Part shown: positions 22,651 to 30,449 of the stretch, one piece after another
Layout of the letters: every line of letters starts with the position of its first letter
How positions within the stretch are numbered: position 1 is the first letter of the stretch
NCBI RefSeq assembly: GCF_000434895.1
Contig: NZ_FR892771.1
Coordinates: forward strand, 77,359 to 111,883
Length of the DNA stretch: 34,525 nt
Direction of reading: 5' to 3'
Source of the DNA: Phascolarctobacterium succinatutens CAG:287
GTDB lineage: Bacteria > Bacillota > Negativicutes > Acidaminococcales > Acidaminococcaceae
Program-made: the position numbers and the translations under genes
Notes under the pieces: model-generated
The model's database searches: none
Told to the model about the DNA's origin: nothing
What the model saw: only the letters and a program-made list of their open reading frames with translations

Positions 22651-24927
22651 TTAAATTACACTTACAGGATCAACATTAAAGTACAGGTTCGGCTTTTCCT
22701 TAAACTCGCTGTTCAGCAGCGCTTCCTTTGTTTCCCTCAAATCCCGCGCCTTCAACAGCACATTGAAGCGATACAGGTCATAGGCCTTCGCCACCAGCGA
22801 GGGGAACGGTCCTGCAATCAGCAAATCCTCCAGCTTACCCTGCAGCTTCAAGCTCTGCAGATAAAAGACAACCTGCTGCGCCAATGCCAGTCCTGCTCCC
22901 TCATCCTTGTCCACTATCTGCAGCTTGAGCATCTGGGCGAACGGCGGATAAAAATAATTTTGGCGCTCCTGCAGCTCGCGCTTGGCAAAGGTGTCGTAAT
23001 CCTGCGTCACCGCCAGCTGCAGAATCGGGTTATCCGGATCATAGGTTTGGAAGATTACATGTCCCGGCCTGTCACCGCGTCCCGCACGCCCCGCTGCCTG
23101 CGTCAGCAACGAAAAGGCGCGTTCCGACGCTCTGTAATCCGGCAGATGCAGTGCGCTGTCCGCCGCCAGTACTCCCACCAGCGTTACATTGGGAATATCA
23201 TGTCCCTTTGCCACCATCTGCGTGCCTATCAAAACATTGGCCGCGCCACCTGCAAAACGCCGCAAAATATCGGCATGCGCAAACTTCGCCACAGTCGAAT
23301 CCTGATCCATACGCAAAACCCGCACCTCCGGCAGCTGCTGCAGCTGTTCTTCCGCCTTCTGCGTACCGCTGCCGAAATATTTGATGCGGCGGCTGTGACA
23401 GTTTGGGCATTTCTGCGGCAGCGGCATCGTGTTACCGCAGTAATGGCAGCGCAAATCCTCGTTCTTCTTATGGTAAACCATTGCTACGGCGCAATGCGGA
23501 CAGGTAATCGTCTGGCCGCAGTCACGGCACATCACAAAGGTAGAATAGCCGCGACGGTTCAAGAGGACAATCGCCTGCTCTCCCGCCGCCGCCGTCATCA
23601 CCAGCGCCTGCTGCAGCGCGCGCGACAGCACGCTGAAATTGCGCGCCTCCAGCTCCTTGCGCATATCCACGATCTCAACCTTTGGCAGAGCAGCACCATT
23701 CGGACGTGACTTAAGATGCAAATGTGTACACTCTCCCTGCAGTGCCTTATAATACGTGCATAAATCCGGCGTAGCACTGCCAAGCACCAAAGCTGCGCCG
23801 GTCAGGCGGCAGCGGGTGCGGGCAACATCACGCGCATTGTAATGCGGACGGTGGTCCTCCTCCTTATAGCTGCCCTCGTGCTCCTCGTCGACAATCACCA
23901 GTCCCAGCTTTTCAAACGGAGCGAACACAGCACTGCGCACCCCTATCAGCACCCTCGCCTTGCCTGTGCGCATGCGGTACCACACGTCGCCTCTTTCGTT
24001 TTGTGAAAGCTTACTGTGCGCCACAGCAATTTCGCTGCCGAACCACGCCTGAAAACGCTTCACCAGCTGTGCTGTGAGCGCAATTTCCGGCACCAGCATC
24101 AGCACCTGCCAGCCTGCATCCACAGCATGAGCCGCCGCGCGCAGATAAACCTCCGTCTTGCCGCTGCCGGTAATACCCTGCAGCAAAAAAGACTGTGCAC
24201 GCTGCGCATCTATCGCCTGATTGATTTTAACAGCAGCATCCTGCTGCTCCTCCGTCAGCTGCAGGCTTTCGCCACGCTCCTGCACAGTGTTGTAGCTGTT
24301 GCGCAGCACACGCTTCTGCACTGCGTCCGCCAAACCGTTCTGCGCTAATGCGCGCGCCACAGCGGAGCTCACACCCTGCTGCGCCAGCTCGCTTACGCTA
24401 AGCGCTCCCGCAGCCTGCGCCAGTATGCCCAACGCAGCATGCTGCCCCTTGGCACGCCTTGCTAATGTTCCATCAACCAACGCCTGCCTTCCTGCTACAT
24501 TGATGCGGTAAGCCAACACAGTTTTTTCCTGCAAGCGCTCATTATAAACATAATAAAGCAAACGTCCCTGCGCATCACGCACGGCACGCCGCTTAATGCT
24601 CGATTTTCCCGGCACAAAAAGACGCATCGCCTCTGCCAACGAGCACATATAATAATCTGCCATCCATTTGGCAGTAGCCAGCATTTCCTCATCAAACCAG
24701 GGCGTGTCCCCTAAGGCTACCTCCACCGGCTTCAGCTTACTTCTCAGCACTTCATCACTAGGCAACGGCACACGCTCTACCACAAAGCCTTCCACCTTCT
24801 GGCCGCTGAAGGGAACAACTAAACGCCAGCCGCTGTCTATAAACTGCAGCGCTTCCGGCACACTGTAGGTAAACTGACGAAATAGATTTTTTACCGGTAA
24901 ATTTATCGCAACATTAACAGCAAACAT
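22651..24927 (-). CDS. priA: Primosomal protein N' (replication restart helicase)
   Basis: 3'-5' DNA helicase (758 residues) that reloads the replisome on stalled forks. The ATG at 24927 (MFAVNVAINLPVKNLFRQF) follows GGAGG; an upstream frame start at 24975 lacks this. Domains: N-terminal 3'-DNA-binding domain (~1-100), helicase with Walker A GITGSGKTEVYL, DEEH box, GSATPDL, and eight zinc-binding Cys in CRDCGQTITCPHC, CHYCG and CPNCHSRR, then VAKGHDIPNVTLVG and QAAGRAGRGDRPG. Complete. It is transcribed alone and lies 3 kb from def-fmt, with which it is usually contiguous. Confidence 0.96.
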   Translation of the reverse strand: MFAVNVAINLPVKNLFRQFTYSVPEALQFIDSGWRLVVPFSGQKVEGFVVERVPLPSDEVLRSKLKPVEVALGDTPWFDEEMLATAKWMADYYMCSLAEAMRLFVPGKSSIKRRAVRDAQGRLLYYVYNERLQEKTVLAYRINVAGRQALVDGTLARRAKGQHAALGILAQAAGALSVSELAQQGVSSAVARALAQNGLADAVQKRVLRNSYNTVQERGESLQLTEEQQDAAVKINQAIDAQRAQSFLLQGITGSGKTEVYLRAAAHAVDAGWQVLMLVPEIALTAQLVKRFQAWFGSEIAVAHSKLSQNERGDVWYRMRTGKARVLIGVRSAVFAPFEKLGLVIVDEEHEGSYKEEDHRPHYNARDVARTRCRLTGAALVLGSATPDLCTYYKALQGECTHLHLKSRPNGAALPKVEIVDMRKELEARNFSVLSRALQQALVMTAAAGEQAIVLLNRRGYSTFVMCRDCGQTITCPHCAVAMVYHKKNEDLRCHYCGNTMPLPQKCPNCHSRRIKYFGSGTQKAEEQLQQLPEVRVLRMDQDSTVAKFAHADILRRFAGGAANVLIGTQMVAKGHDIPNVTLVGVLAADSALHLPDYRASERAFSLLTQAAGRAGRGDRPGHVIFQTYDPDNPILQLAVTQDYDTFAKRELQERQNYFYPPFAQMLKLQIVDKDEGAGLALAQQVVFYLQSLKLQGKLEDLLIAGPFPSLVAKAYDLYRFNVLLKARDLRETKEALLNSEFKEKPNLYFNVDPVSVI

Positions 24928-24958
24928 GGCCAACCTCCTGCAAACATACTTGTAGCTT

Positions 24959-24987
24959 ATTATAGCATAAATCAAGGAGAAGATAAA
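24959..24987 (-). promoter_or_regulatory. priA promoter
   Basis: Minus strand: perfect -10 TATAAT (24964-24959) preceded by TGC; TTTATC lies 17 nt upstream (24987-24982). The leader is about 25 nt. Confidence 0.7.
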
Positions 24988-25036
24988 ACGTCAAAGCCTC
25001 CGCAAACGCCAGCATAAGAAAATTCAAAACATACTC

Positions 25037-25077
25037 AAAAGCGCAAAGCAGCGCCCCGATAGCCATCGGGACGCTGC
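25037..25077 (-). terminator. Terminator after the TIM-barrel gene
   Basis: Minus-strand stem GCAGCGTCCCGAT / ATCGGGGCGCTGC (25077-25048) with loop GGCT, then TTTGCGCTTTT. It ends the riboswitch-controlled transcript before priA. Confidence 0.88.
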
Positions 25078-25094
25078 GAAAAATTCATATTTAT

Positions 25095-26051
25095 TTATCT
25101 GGCAACAGAAAGCTGCTGCTGCATCAGCGGAATCATTTCCTCGATAGTTTCATATGCCAGCTCATGATTTACATACTCCGGCTGAACGCACTGCAGAATC
25201 TGCTTAGCTGCCGTGGTAGTAAAGGGCTTATGCTGATCAATCGCCGCAATATGACGCCAAATAAGCTCTGTATCACAATTAGCCGGCACCTTGCGTTCAA
25301 AGCTGCGCAAATACTTGCCGGAAAGCGAGCAGGAAAGATGTACGCCCTCAATCAGCTCAGCATACGGACCGAGCTTGTCCACCGTGCGGCAGACAAAATC
25401 CGCTGCCTCCGCCTCCGTGCGCAGACGCGGATTCGTATTCATCAGATGACCGGTATCCAGCATAATGCCGACGTTTTTGCGCTCAATGCGCTCAAAGAAA
25501 AACTTCACCTTGCGCGCATCCGTCAGGCGCAGACCGGGCCACCACAAATTTTCAAACAGCACCGTAACGTTGGCAGGAATCTCATCCGCCACGGCATTAA
25601 AAACATCTGCCGAAGCAGCCAATACCTCACGGTCATCGTAACGGAAATCAAAGGTAAAGATCGTTTCGGTATCAGCCTCCGCCACATGCCACACCAGATA
25701 TTCAGGCTTCTGCGAAATTGCGGCGCAAATATTACGGCGGATAACAGCCAGCCATTCATCACAGCTCATAGCCGTTTTAAAATATGTCTGGCGTTCATGG
25801 ATACTGCGGAACTGCTGCTGCAGGCGTTTAGCCTTTCTCAGCCAGAAATCCATCCAGTACGGCCAATAACTCAAATGCGCGCCAAAGGTTAAATCCTTGT
25901 AATCAGGAAAAGCTCCCGGCTCTCTGTAAACAAACTGTTCAATACCGTCGACACCCAGTTGCTGTACTAAATCAGCCAAGGTCATTCCTTTGCGCTTCAG
26001 CTCATCTTCATACCAATCAATAGGACAATAATTAATCAGATGCTTCGTCAT
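25095..26051 (-). CDS. Cobalamin-riboswitch-controlled TIM-barrel protein (AP endonuclease 2 / xylose-isomerase-like fold); candidate CbiR-type cobamide remodelling enzyme
   Basis: 318-residue cytoplasmic protein without signal peptide. The pattern is that of the xylose-isomerase-like/AP endonuclease 2 superfamily: an early strand His (His59), His122 in VWHVAEAD, Glu167 in LFENLWW, Asp199-His202 in LDTGH, His238 in GVHLS and a late Glu in VNHELAYE, together a plausible metal-binding set. Its only visible control is the cobalamin riboswitch and its terminator directly upstream, so it should be repressed when cobamide is plentiful. Known from the literature: CbiR of Akkermansia muciniphila is a member of this superfamily that cleaves the lower ligand from cobamides. 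Identity as CbiR is my inference from riboswitch plus fold; a sugar-phosphate isomerase is the alternative. The ATG follows AAGGGTGAGAA. Confidence 0.7.
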   Translation of the reverse strand: MTKHLINYCPIDWYEDELKRKGMTLADLVQQLGVDGIEQFVYREPGAFPDYKDLTFGAHLSYWPYWMDFWLRKAKRLQQQFRSIHERQTYFKTAMSCDEWLAVIRRNICAAISQKPEYLVWHVAEADTETIFTFDFRYDDREVLAASADVFNAVADEIPANVTVLFENLWWPGLRLTDARKVKFFFERIERKNVGIMLDTGHLMNTNPRLRTEAEAADFVCRTVDKLGPYAELIEGVHLSCSLSGKYLRSFERKVPANCDTELIWRHIAAIDQHKPFTTTAAKQILQCVQPEYVNHELAYETIEEMIPLMQQQLSVAR

Positions 26052-26146
26052 TTCTCACCCTTCTTTGCTTCTTACTGCATGCTTTCAGTGACTGCCTTGC
26101 TTTAATATGCATGCTATCGGCAAATAACTTACAACCTTGGTTTTCA

Positions 26147-26175
26147 TAAAAAAACTGCGGCGACAACGCTGCAGT
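26147..26175 (-). terminator. Expression-platform terminator of the cobalamin riboswitch
   Basis: Minus-strand hairpin ACTGCAGCG / CGCCGCAGT (26175-26154) with loop TTGT and one mismatch, followed by seven T (26153-26147). It lies between the aptamer and the TIM-barrel gene, so it is the likely point of control. Confidence 0.88.
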
Positions 26176-26205
26176 CTTAATACAAGTCCGGCAAGCAGCA
26201 CTACT

Positions 26206-26234
26206 CAAATACAAAAGATGGTTACACAACCATC
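26206..26234 (-). promoter_or_regulatory. Hairpin immediately 3' of the riboswitch P1 stem
   Basis: Minus-strand perfect 7-bp stem GATGGTT / AACCATC with loop GTGT, followed by TTTTG. It may be a second terminator or the P13-type hairpin whose loop pairs with the aptamer in known cobalamin riboswitches. Which role applies needs structure modelling. Confidence 0.6.
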
Positions 26235-26238
26235 CTTC

Positions 26239-26441
26239 CTTTCACCTGTACATCGCAAGCTCGCGGAAAATCCTTCGGGCATAGGCACTCTGACTAAGTT
26301 CATTGCCAGACAGCATCTTGTGAGGATATACGCTGCCAGGCTCACATTACAGTTGCGGTACAGTACCAGATTCGCACTGGTTTTCCTTCTGCTCAAAGCA
26401 TATTAAGTTTTTATTGCCTCGCTTTCTTTATCTGATGAAAG
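26239..26441 (-). promoter_or_regulatory. Cobalamin (B12) riboswitch aptamer
   Basis: About 203 nt on the minus strand. P1 is closed by CTTTCATC (26441-26434) and GGTGAAAG (26246-26239). The core shows AACCAGTGCGAATCTGG (26382-26366), a CCGCAACTGT box (26358-26349; family consensus close to CCGCCACTGT) and AGTCAGAGTGCC (26295-26284), followed by the GCCCGAAGG segment, in the order known for cobalamin riboswitches. A terminator follows before the TIM-barrel gene. Established role: adenosyl- or methylcobalamin binding turns the downstream gene off. Confidence 0.9.
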
Positions 26442-26478
26442 CTGTGTAATAGTAATATCTACTATTTATAGTATAATT

Positions 26479-26507
26479 AGTATATCATCAATCAAAAATT
26501 TTGGCAA
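26479..26507 (-). promoter_or_regulatory. Promoter of the riboswitch-TIM-barrel transcript
   Basis: Minus strand: -35 TTGCCA (26507-26502), 17-nt spacer, -10 TATACT (26484-26479). It lies after the terminator of the ABC transporter operon, so the TIM-barrel gene is a separate unit. A small dyad TACTAT/ATAGTA (26460-26473) overlaps the predicted start. Confidence 0.82.
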
Positions 26508-26545
26508 GAGAGATATGAAATTTTTTCCGTATCCATACTACAGAA

Positions 26546-26582
26546 TAATAAACTCCCGAAAGTACGATGCTTTCGGGAGTTT
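26546..26582 (-). terminator. Terminator after the ABC transporter operon
   Basis: Minus-strand perfect stem AACTCCCGAAAG / CTTTCGGGAGTT (26582-26551) followed by TATTATT. It lies 34 bases beyond the ATPase stop. Confidence 0.85.
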
Positions 26583-26616
26583 GCATTTGAATATGCGCCA
26601 TGACGCAGACAATGGT

Positions 26617-27426
26617 TTAGCGACAGACTGTAATAGGAACGAGGGCGGGCAGCCCATTACTGCACGCAAACTCATCCGCCTGTACGCGGAATACGTCCGC
26701 CAACAGCTTGGATGTAACAATTTCTTTAGGCTCACCGCTGACAACTAAGCGTCCCGCCTTGATAACGGCAACATAATCAGCGTACTGAATGGCATGGTTC
26801 AAATCATGGATAACCATAACAACAGTAAGTCCCAGCTCCTTGTTGAGCTTATCAAGCAGCTGCATAACCTCCAGCTGGTGACAGATATCAAGATAGGTCG
26901 TAGGCTCATCTAGCAGCAGCACCTGCGGTCTTTGCGCCAGCGCCATCGCTATCCAGGCGCGCTGACGCTCGCCGCCGCTCAGCGTGTGCAGAAGCCGGTG
27001 GCTCATCGACGTCATATTGGTCTGCTCCAAGGCCCAGGCGACGTGCTGTGCATCGTCCTTATCCCCACGCCCTAAGAAGCTACGATGCGGGAAGCGTCCC
27101 ATTTCAACCAAATCCTGCACCGTCAAATCCGTAGGCGCAACCGGTGACTGCGTCAAAATTGCCAGACAGCGGGCAAATTCGCGGTGCGACAGGCTATGGA
27201 TATCCTTGCCCAGGAAGCTGATGCTGCCCTTGGCGCACGGCAGAATGCGGGCAATCGCCTTCAGTGTTGTACTTTTGCCGCAGCCGTTGGGGCCGATGAT
27301 AGCGGTAATCTTGCCCTCAGGAATCGCCAGCGACAAATCATGGATGATTGTTTTTTTGTTAATTGCTATATCAATATGCGTTGCCTCTAAAACAGCTTTA
27401 AAGGGCGCTGCATTATTTTGTGTCAT
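26617..27426 (-). CDS. ABC transporter ATP-binding protein (FecE/FhuC/BtuD-like)
   Basis: 269-residue ATPase that powers uptake. Walker A GPNGCGKST, Q-loop LTQ, signature LSGGERQR, Walker B VLLLDEPTTYLD and switch IHD are all present. The TTYLD after Walker B and the overall length are typical of the iron-siderophore/heme/cobalamin importer family. It overlaps the permease stop by one base (TGATG), so translation is coupled. The substrate could be a siderophore, heme or a cobamide; a neighbouring cobalamin riboswitch makes cobamide attractive but is not proof. Confidence 0.94.
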   Translation of the reverse strand: MTQNNAAPFKAVLEATHIDIAINKKTIIHDLSLAIPEGKITAIIGPNGCGKSTTLKAIARILPCAKGSISFLGKDIHSLSHREFARCLAILTQSPVAPTDLTVQDLVEMGRFPHRSFLGRGDKDDAQHVAWALEQTNMTSMSHRLLHTLSGGERQRAWIAMALAQRPQVLLLDEPTTYLDICHQLEVMQLLDKLNKELGLTVVMVIHDLNHAIQYADYVAVIKAGRLVVSGEPKEIVTSKLLADVFRVQADEFACSNGLPALVPITVCR

Positions 27427-28448
27427 CAGATTTCCCTCCTTAACAGGAACAAGAAGAAGGGCGCGCCCAAAAAGGCCATAATAATACCAACAGGCAGTTC
27501 AATCGGCGCAAAAATTACACGCGCAAAGGTATCACTGAGCGTAACAATGGCAATGCCCAAAAGTGCGGAAGCAGGCAGCAGAAAGCGGTAGTCGCTGCCT
27601 ATCAGCAGTCGCGCTGCATGCGGCACCACAAGGCCTACAAAGCCCAGCAGGCCGACAACGCTGACAGCGCTGGCTGCGAGCAAGGCTGCAATAGCCGTAA
27701 GGATAATGCGTGTTACCTCAACATTGACACCAAGGCCGCGCGCCATCTCATCACCCAGCTGCAGGATGTTCAGATAAGCGGCGCTGGCAAGCGCCAGAAT
27801 CAGGCCGATAACAGCATACGGCAAAATAATATTTACATGCGGCCAGCTGCGTGCGGCAAGACCGCCTACCATCCACATTAAAGCGCCATGCACTCTGTCA
27901 CTGTAAAAAATCATCAGGCCGCTGATACCTGCACCCAAAAAGGCAGATACCGCAACACCGGCAAGAATAATACGCACCGGCTTAATGCCGTTTTTCCACG
28001 CCAGAATATAAATGCAGACAGCAGCCAGCATCGCGCCGATGAAGGCAACAGGCGTAATCAGATATTCCATCGCCGGGAACAAAATCATAATCACAACACC
28101 TGCCAGACCTGCGCCGGAGCTGATGCCGATAATATGCGGGTCCGCCAGCGGATTACGCATAATCGCCTGCAGAATTGCACCGGAAAGCGACAGGTTGATG
28201 CCGACCAAGGCACCGACGATGGTGCGCGGCATACGGATGTTCCAGATAATCTGACTGCGCGGATCATTACCGGGATTAAGCAGAATATCGGTAATCTCCT
28301 TGATGCTGATAATGCTGGAGCCTTTTGTTAAGCTCAAAAAGCTGCCCAATAGTGCCAAGAACAAAAATATCACAAGAATAGTAATACGCCATTTAGTACG
28401 GCCGATACCAAAATGCTCCGTCTGCTCTGCAGACTGCTTATTTTCCAT
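27426..28448 (-). CDS. FecCD-family ABC transporter permease (BtuC-like)
   Basis: 340-residue integral membrane protein with about ten membrane segments; a homodimer of it forms the channel. The sequence IWNIRMPRTIVGALVGINLSL and GAILQAIMRNPLADPHIIG is the strongly conserved FecCD/BtuC core, and LGFVGLVVPHAARLL the later conserved loop that contacts the ATPase. It overlaps the binding-protein gene by 11 bp and the ATPase gene by one base. It has an unusually polar first 25 residues before the first span. Confidence 0.95.
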   Translation of the reverse strand: MENKQSAEQTEHFGIGRTKWRITILVIFLFLALLGSFLSLTKGSSIISIKEITDILLNPGNDPRSQIIWNIRMPRTIVGALVGINLSLSGAILQAIMRNPLADPHIIGISSGAGLAGVVIMILFPAMEYLITPVAFIGAMLAAVCIYILAWKNGIKPVRIILAGVAVSAFLGAGISGLMIFYSDRVHGALMWMVGGLAARSWPHVNIILPYAVIGLILALASAAYLNILQLGDEMARGLGVNVEVTRIILTAIAALLAASAVSVVGLLGFVGLVVPHAARLLIGSDYRFLLPASALLGIAIVTLSDTFARVIFAPIELPVGIIMAFLGAPFFLFLLRREI

Positions 28449-29388
28449 TAGTAAAGACCTCCGGATAAACCTGCTGTGCCATAAACTTTACAGCCTCAGG
28501 ATAGCGCAGGCCGGGGTTAATTAAAAACAGCTTTTCCGGCAGCACATATACTCTGCCTGCTTTTACAGCCGGCAGACTGTTCCATGCGGGGTTATTTTTA
28601 AAGTCGGTGCGCAGACGGTTTTCAATTTCCTCAGGCTTGCCCATAGAGGTAATAAAGATAATTTCCGGGTTCTGCTCTACCAATGTTTCCATGCTGTAAG
28701 GAGTTTTATTGGATTTTCCCTTGAGCGCTGCAGCAGCAACGTTTTCAAAGCCCAGGATATCGCTTACACAGCCGGCAATGCTGTGCGAGCCTTCTACCGT
28801 AACGGCGCTGGCTGTTGCATGCATAATAACGATGCGTTTCTTTTCCTTAGGAAGCTTACTGGTAACGGCGGCAACCTGTTTATCAAGCAGCTCATTTTCC
28901 TTTTGGGCCTTATCCTGCGTACCATAAATATCGCCCAAGGTTTTGATGGCGCCCTTTACATCCTCAAAGGTTTGGGTATCAAACTCCACTACGTTGATTT
29001 TGTTGGACTGCAGCATCGGGATAAATTTATCATGCTGATTTTTGCTGGCCAGAACCAAATCAGGCTTCAGGCCGACAAGCGCTTCCATATTAATATTGTA
29101 GACCATGCCTACCTCCGGCACAGACTTCATAGATTCGGGAATCTTGCCTACCTTAGAGCTGGCGCGACCGACTACGGTGCCACCGACAGCCTCAATCATA
29201 CTCAAATATGAAGGACTGAGGCTTACCACTCTTTCAGGCTTTTTGGCAAGCGAAACCTGTCTGCCTGCAGCATCGGTAAGCTGCAGATAAGCCTTGTCAC
29301 CGCCAGTCTGCGTTCCTACACCACCGCAACCGGCAGCAAGCAGCATAGCCGCACATAATAGACCACAAGCAATTTTTTTCAAGATCAT
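28438..29388 (-). CDS. Periplasmic-binding lipoprotein of a FecB/BtuF-type ABC importer
   Basis: 316-residue lipoprotein that delivers substrate to the permease. The ATG at 29388 is chosen over GTG at 29397 because GAGG (29400-29397) is then 8 nt upstream. The signal peptide ends in a lipobox LLAAGC. Two-lobed metal-chelate binding fold: DAAGRQVSLAKKPERVVSLSP, then EALVGLKPDLVLAS and the late GRVYVLPEKLFLINPG. First gene of a three-gene operon with its own promoter. No Fur-type box or riboswitch is visible upstream, so the substrate (iron chelate, heme or cobamide) stays open. Confidence 0.92.
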   Translation of the reverse strand: MILKKIACGLLCAAMLLAAGCGGVGTQTGGDKAYLQLTDAAGRQVSLAKKPERVVSLSPSYLSMIEAVGGTVVGRASSKVGKIPESMKSVPEVGMVYNINMEALVGLKPDLVLASKNQHDKFIPMLQSNKINVVEFDTQTFEDVKGAIKTLGDIYGTQDKAQKENELLDKQVAAVTSKLPKEKKRIVIMHATASAVTVEGSHSIAGCVSDILGFENVAAAALKGKSNKTPYSMETLVEQNPEIIFITSMGKPEEIENRLRTDFKNNPAWNSLPAVKAGRVYVLPEKLFLINPGLRYPEAVKFMAQQVYPEVFTNGK

Positions 29389-29483
29389 GTTAATCACCTC
29401 ATACTCATCTTACATTGCCCAAGCCCCAAGCTTTGGCAATACATATAACTCTCTGATAAAAAAAGCTTAATAATATCGCCCTC

Positions 29484-29512
29484 ATAATAGCACAAATCAG
29501 AAGTGTAGTCAA
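29484..29512 (-). promoter_or_regulatory. Promoter of the FecB/BtuF-type ABC importer operon
   Basis: Minus strand: -35 TTGACT (29512-29507), 17-nt spacer, -10 TATTAT (29489-29484). It is back-to-back with the plus-strand promoter at 29519-29547. The leader also contains a GC-rich dyad TTGCC...GGCAA (about 29441-29416) of unknown role. Confidence 0.75.
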
Positions 29513-29518
29513 TGAAAG

Positions 29519-29547
29519 TTGCTAAGAAGCACTCATAATAGTATAAT
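29519..29547 (+). promoter_or_regulatory. Promoter of the DUF896-pseudouridine synthase operon
   Basis: Plus strand: -35 TTGCTA (29519-29524), 17-nt spacer, perfect -10 TATAAT (29542-29547). A perfect 12-bp palindrome TTGTTATAACAA (29560-29571) lies a few bases after the predicted start. Confidence 0.82.
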
Positions 29548-29586
29548 AAAATAATAAGCTTGTTATAACAAAGGAGTAGAAATATT

Positions 29587-29784
29587 ATGGAAATCAATGC
29601 AATGATTAACCGCATAAATGCATTAGCCAAAAAGAAAAAAACCTCCGGCCTGACGCCGGAAGAATTGGCAGAACAAAAGGAGCTGTACAAGGAATATCTG
29701 GCCAACATCCGCAGCCAGCTGAAGGCACAGCTCGATAACATCGAAGTAGTCGACGAGCTGCCGGATAAAAAACAGCTGCACTGA
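29587..29784 (+). CDS. DUF896 (UPF0291) family protein
   Basis: 65-residue, charged, helical protein. MINRINALAKKKKTSGLTPEELAEQ and KEYLANIRSQLKAQL are the recognised DUF896 pattern, as in B. subtilis YnzC, which lies in the SOS-controlled yneA operon. Its function is unknown. Here no LexA box is visible; the only dyad is TTGTTATAACAA near the start site. AAAGGAGT precedes the ATG. The stop overlaps the pseudouridine synthase ATG (TGATG). Confidence 0.92.
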   Translation: MEINAMINRINALAKKKKTSGLTPEELAEQKELYKEYLANIRSQLKAQLDNIEVVDELPDKKQLH

Positions 29785-30437
29785 TGGCTGCTATCCTGTC
29801 GCCATCCATGCTGGCTTACGAGGACGATTTTCTGCTGATTATCGATAAGCCTGCAGGCATGTTGGTGCACCCCACTGTCAGCGAGCGCGGTACTACGCTT
29901 TACGATTACGTCAAAGCATATTATGAAGCCAACGGCATTAATGCCGGTATACATCCCGTATCGCGCTTAGACCGCAACACCTCCGGTCTGGTTATTTTCG
30001 CCAAAGAGCCTGTTGTACAGCACTGGCTGAGCCAGCAGCAGGTTGAAAAGGAATATCTGGCGCTGGCCTGCGGACGCTTTGAAAACAGCGAAGGTATTAT
30101 CGAAGCGCCTATCGCCCGCAAGGAGGGCAGCATCATCGAACGCTGTGTTGATTACGAATGCGGCAAATACGCTAAAACAGCCTATGAGGTTTTAGCAGCC
30201 TACAGCAGCTGCACGCTGCTCAAGGTCCGTCTTTTCACCGGACGCACGCACCAGATACGTGTCCACCTTGCTTCCATCGGCCATCCGCTCGTAAACGACA
30301 ATCTTTACGGCACTCCCGGCCCCCAGGCGCGCCATGCGCTGCATGCCTATCGTCTGGCCTTTAAGCATCCGGTAAGCGATGTATTTTTAGAAATTACCCG
30401 TTCTTTACCAAATGATTTACTGAAACTTCTGTACTAA
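29784..30437 (+). CDS. RluA-family pseudouridine synthase (no S4 domain)
   Basis: 217-residue RNA pseudouridine synthase. The catalytic box is SRLDRNTSGLVIFAK (family consensus HRLDRxTSG; Asp kept, the first His replaced by Ser), with KEYLAL and RLFTGRTHQIRVHLASIGHP as the later family motifs. It lacks the N-terminal S4 RNA-binding domain of RluC/RluD, so it belongs to the short group; the target uridine (rRNA or tRNA) cannot be inferred. Translationally coupled to DUF896 by a one-base overlap. Confidence 0.93.
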   Translation: MAAILSPSMLAYEDDFLLIIDKPAGMLVHPTVSERGTTLYDYVKAYYEANGINAGIHPVSRLDRNTSGLVIFAKEPVVQHWLSQQQVEKEYLALACGRFENSEGIIEAPIARKEGSIIERCVDYECGKYAKTAYEVLAAYSSCTLLKVRLFTGRTHQIRVHLASIGHPLVNDNLYGTPGPQARHALHAYRLAFKHPVSDVFLEITRSLPNDLLKLLY

Positions 30438-30449
30438 ATAAGCAGAGCA

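Noticed and set aside
29394..29954. Minus-strand frame of 186 codons across the DUF896 gene and the divergent promoters
   Set aside because: It runs through two promoters and two recognised plus-strand genes, has a low-complexity, irregular translation and no ribosome site.
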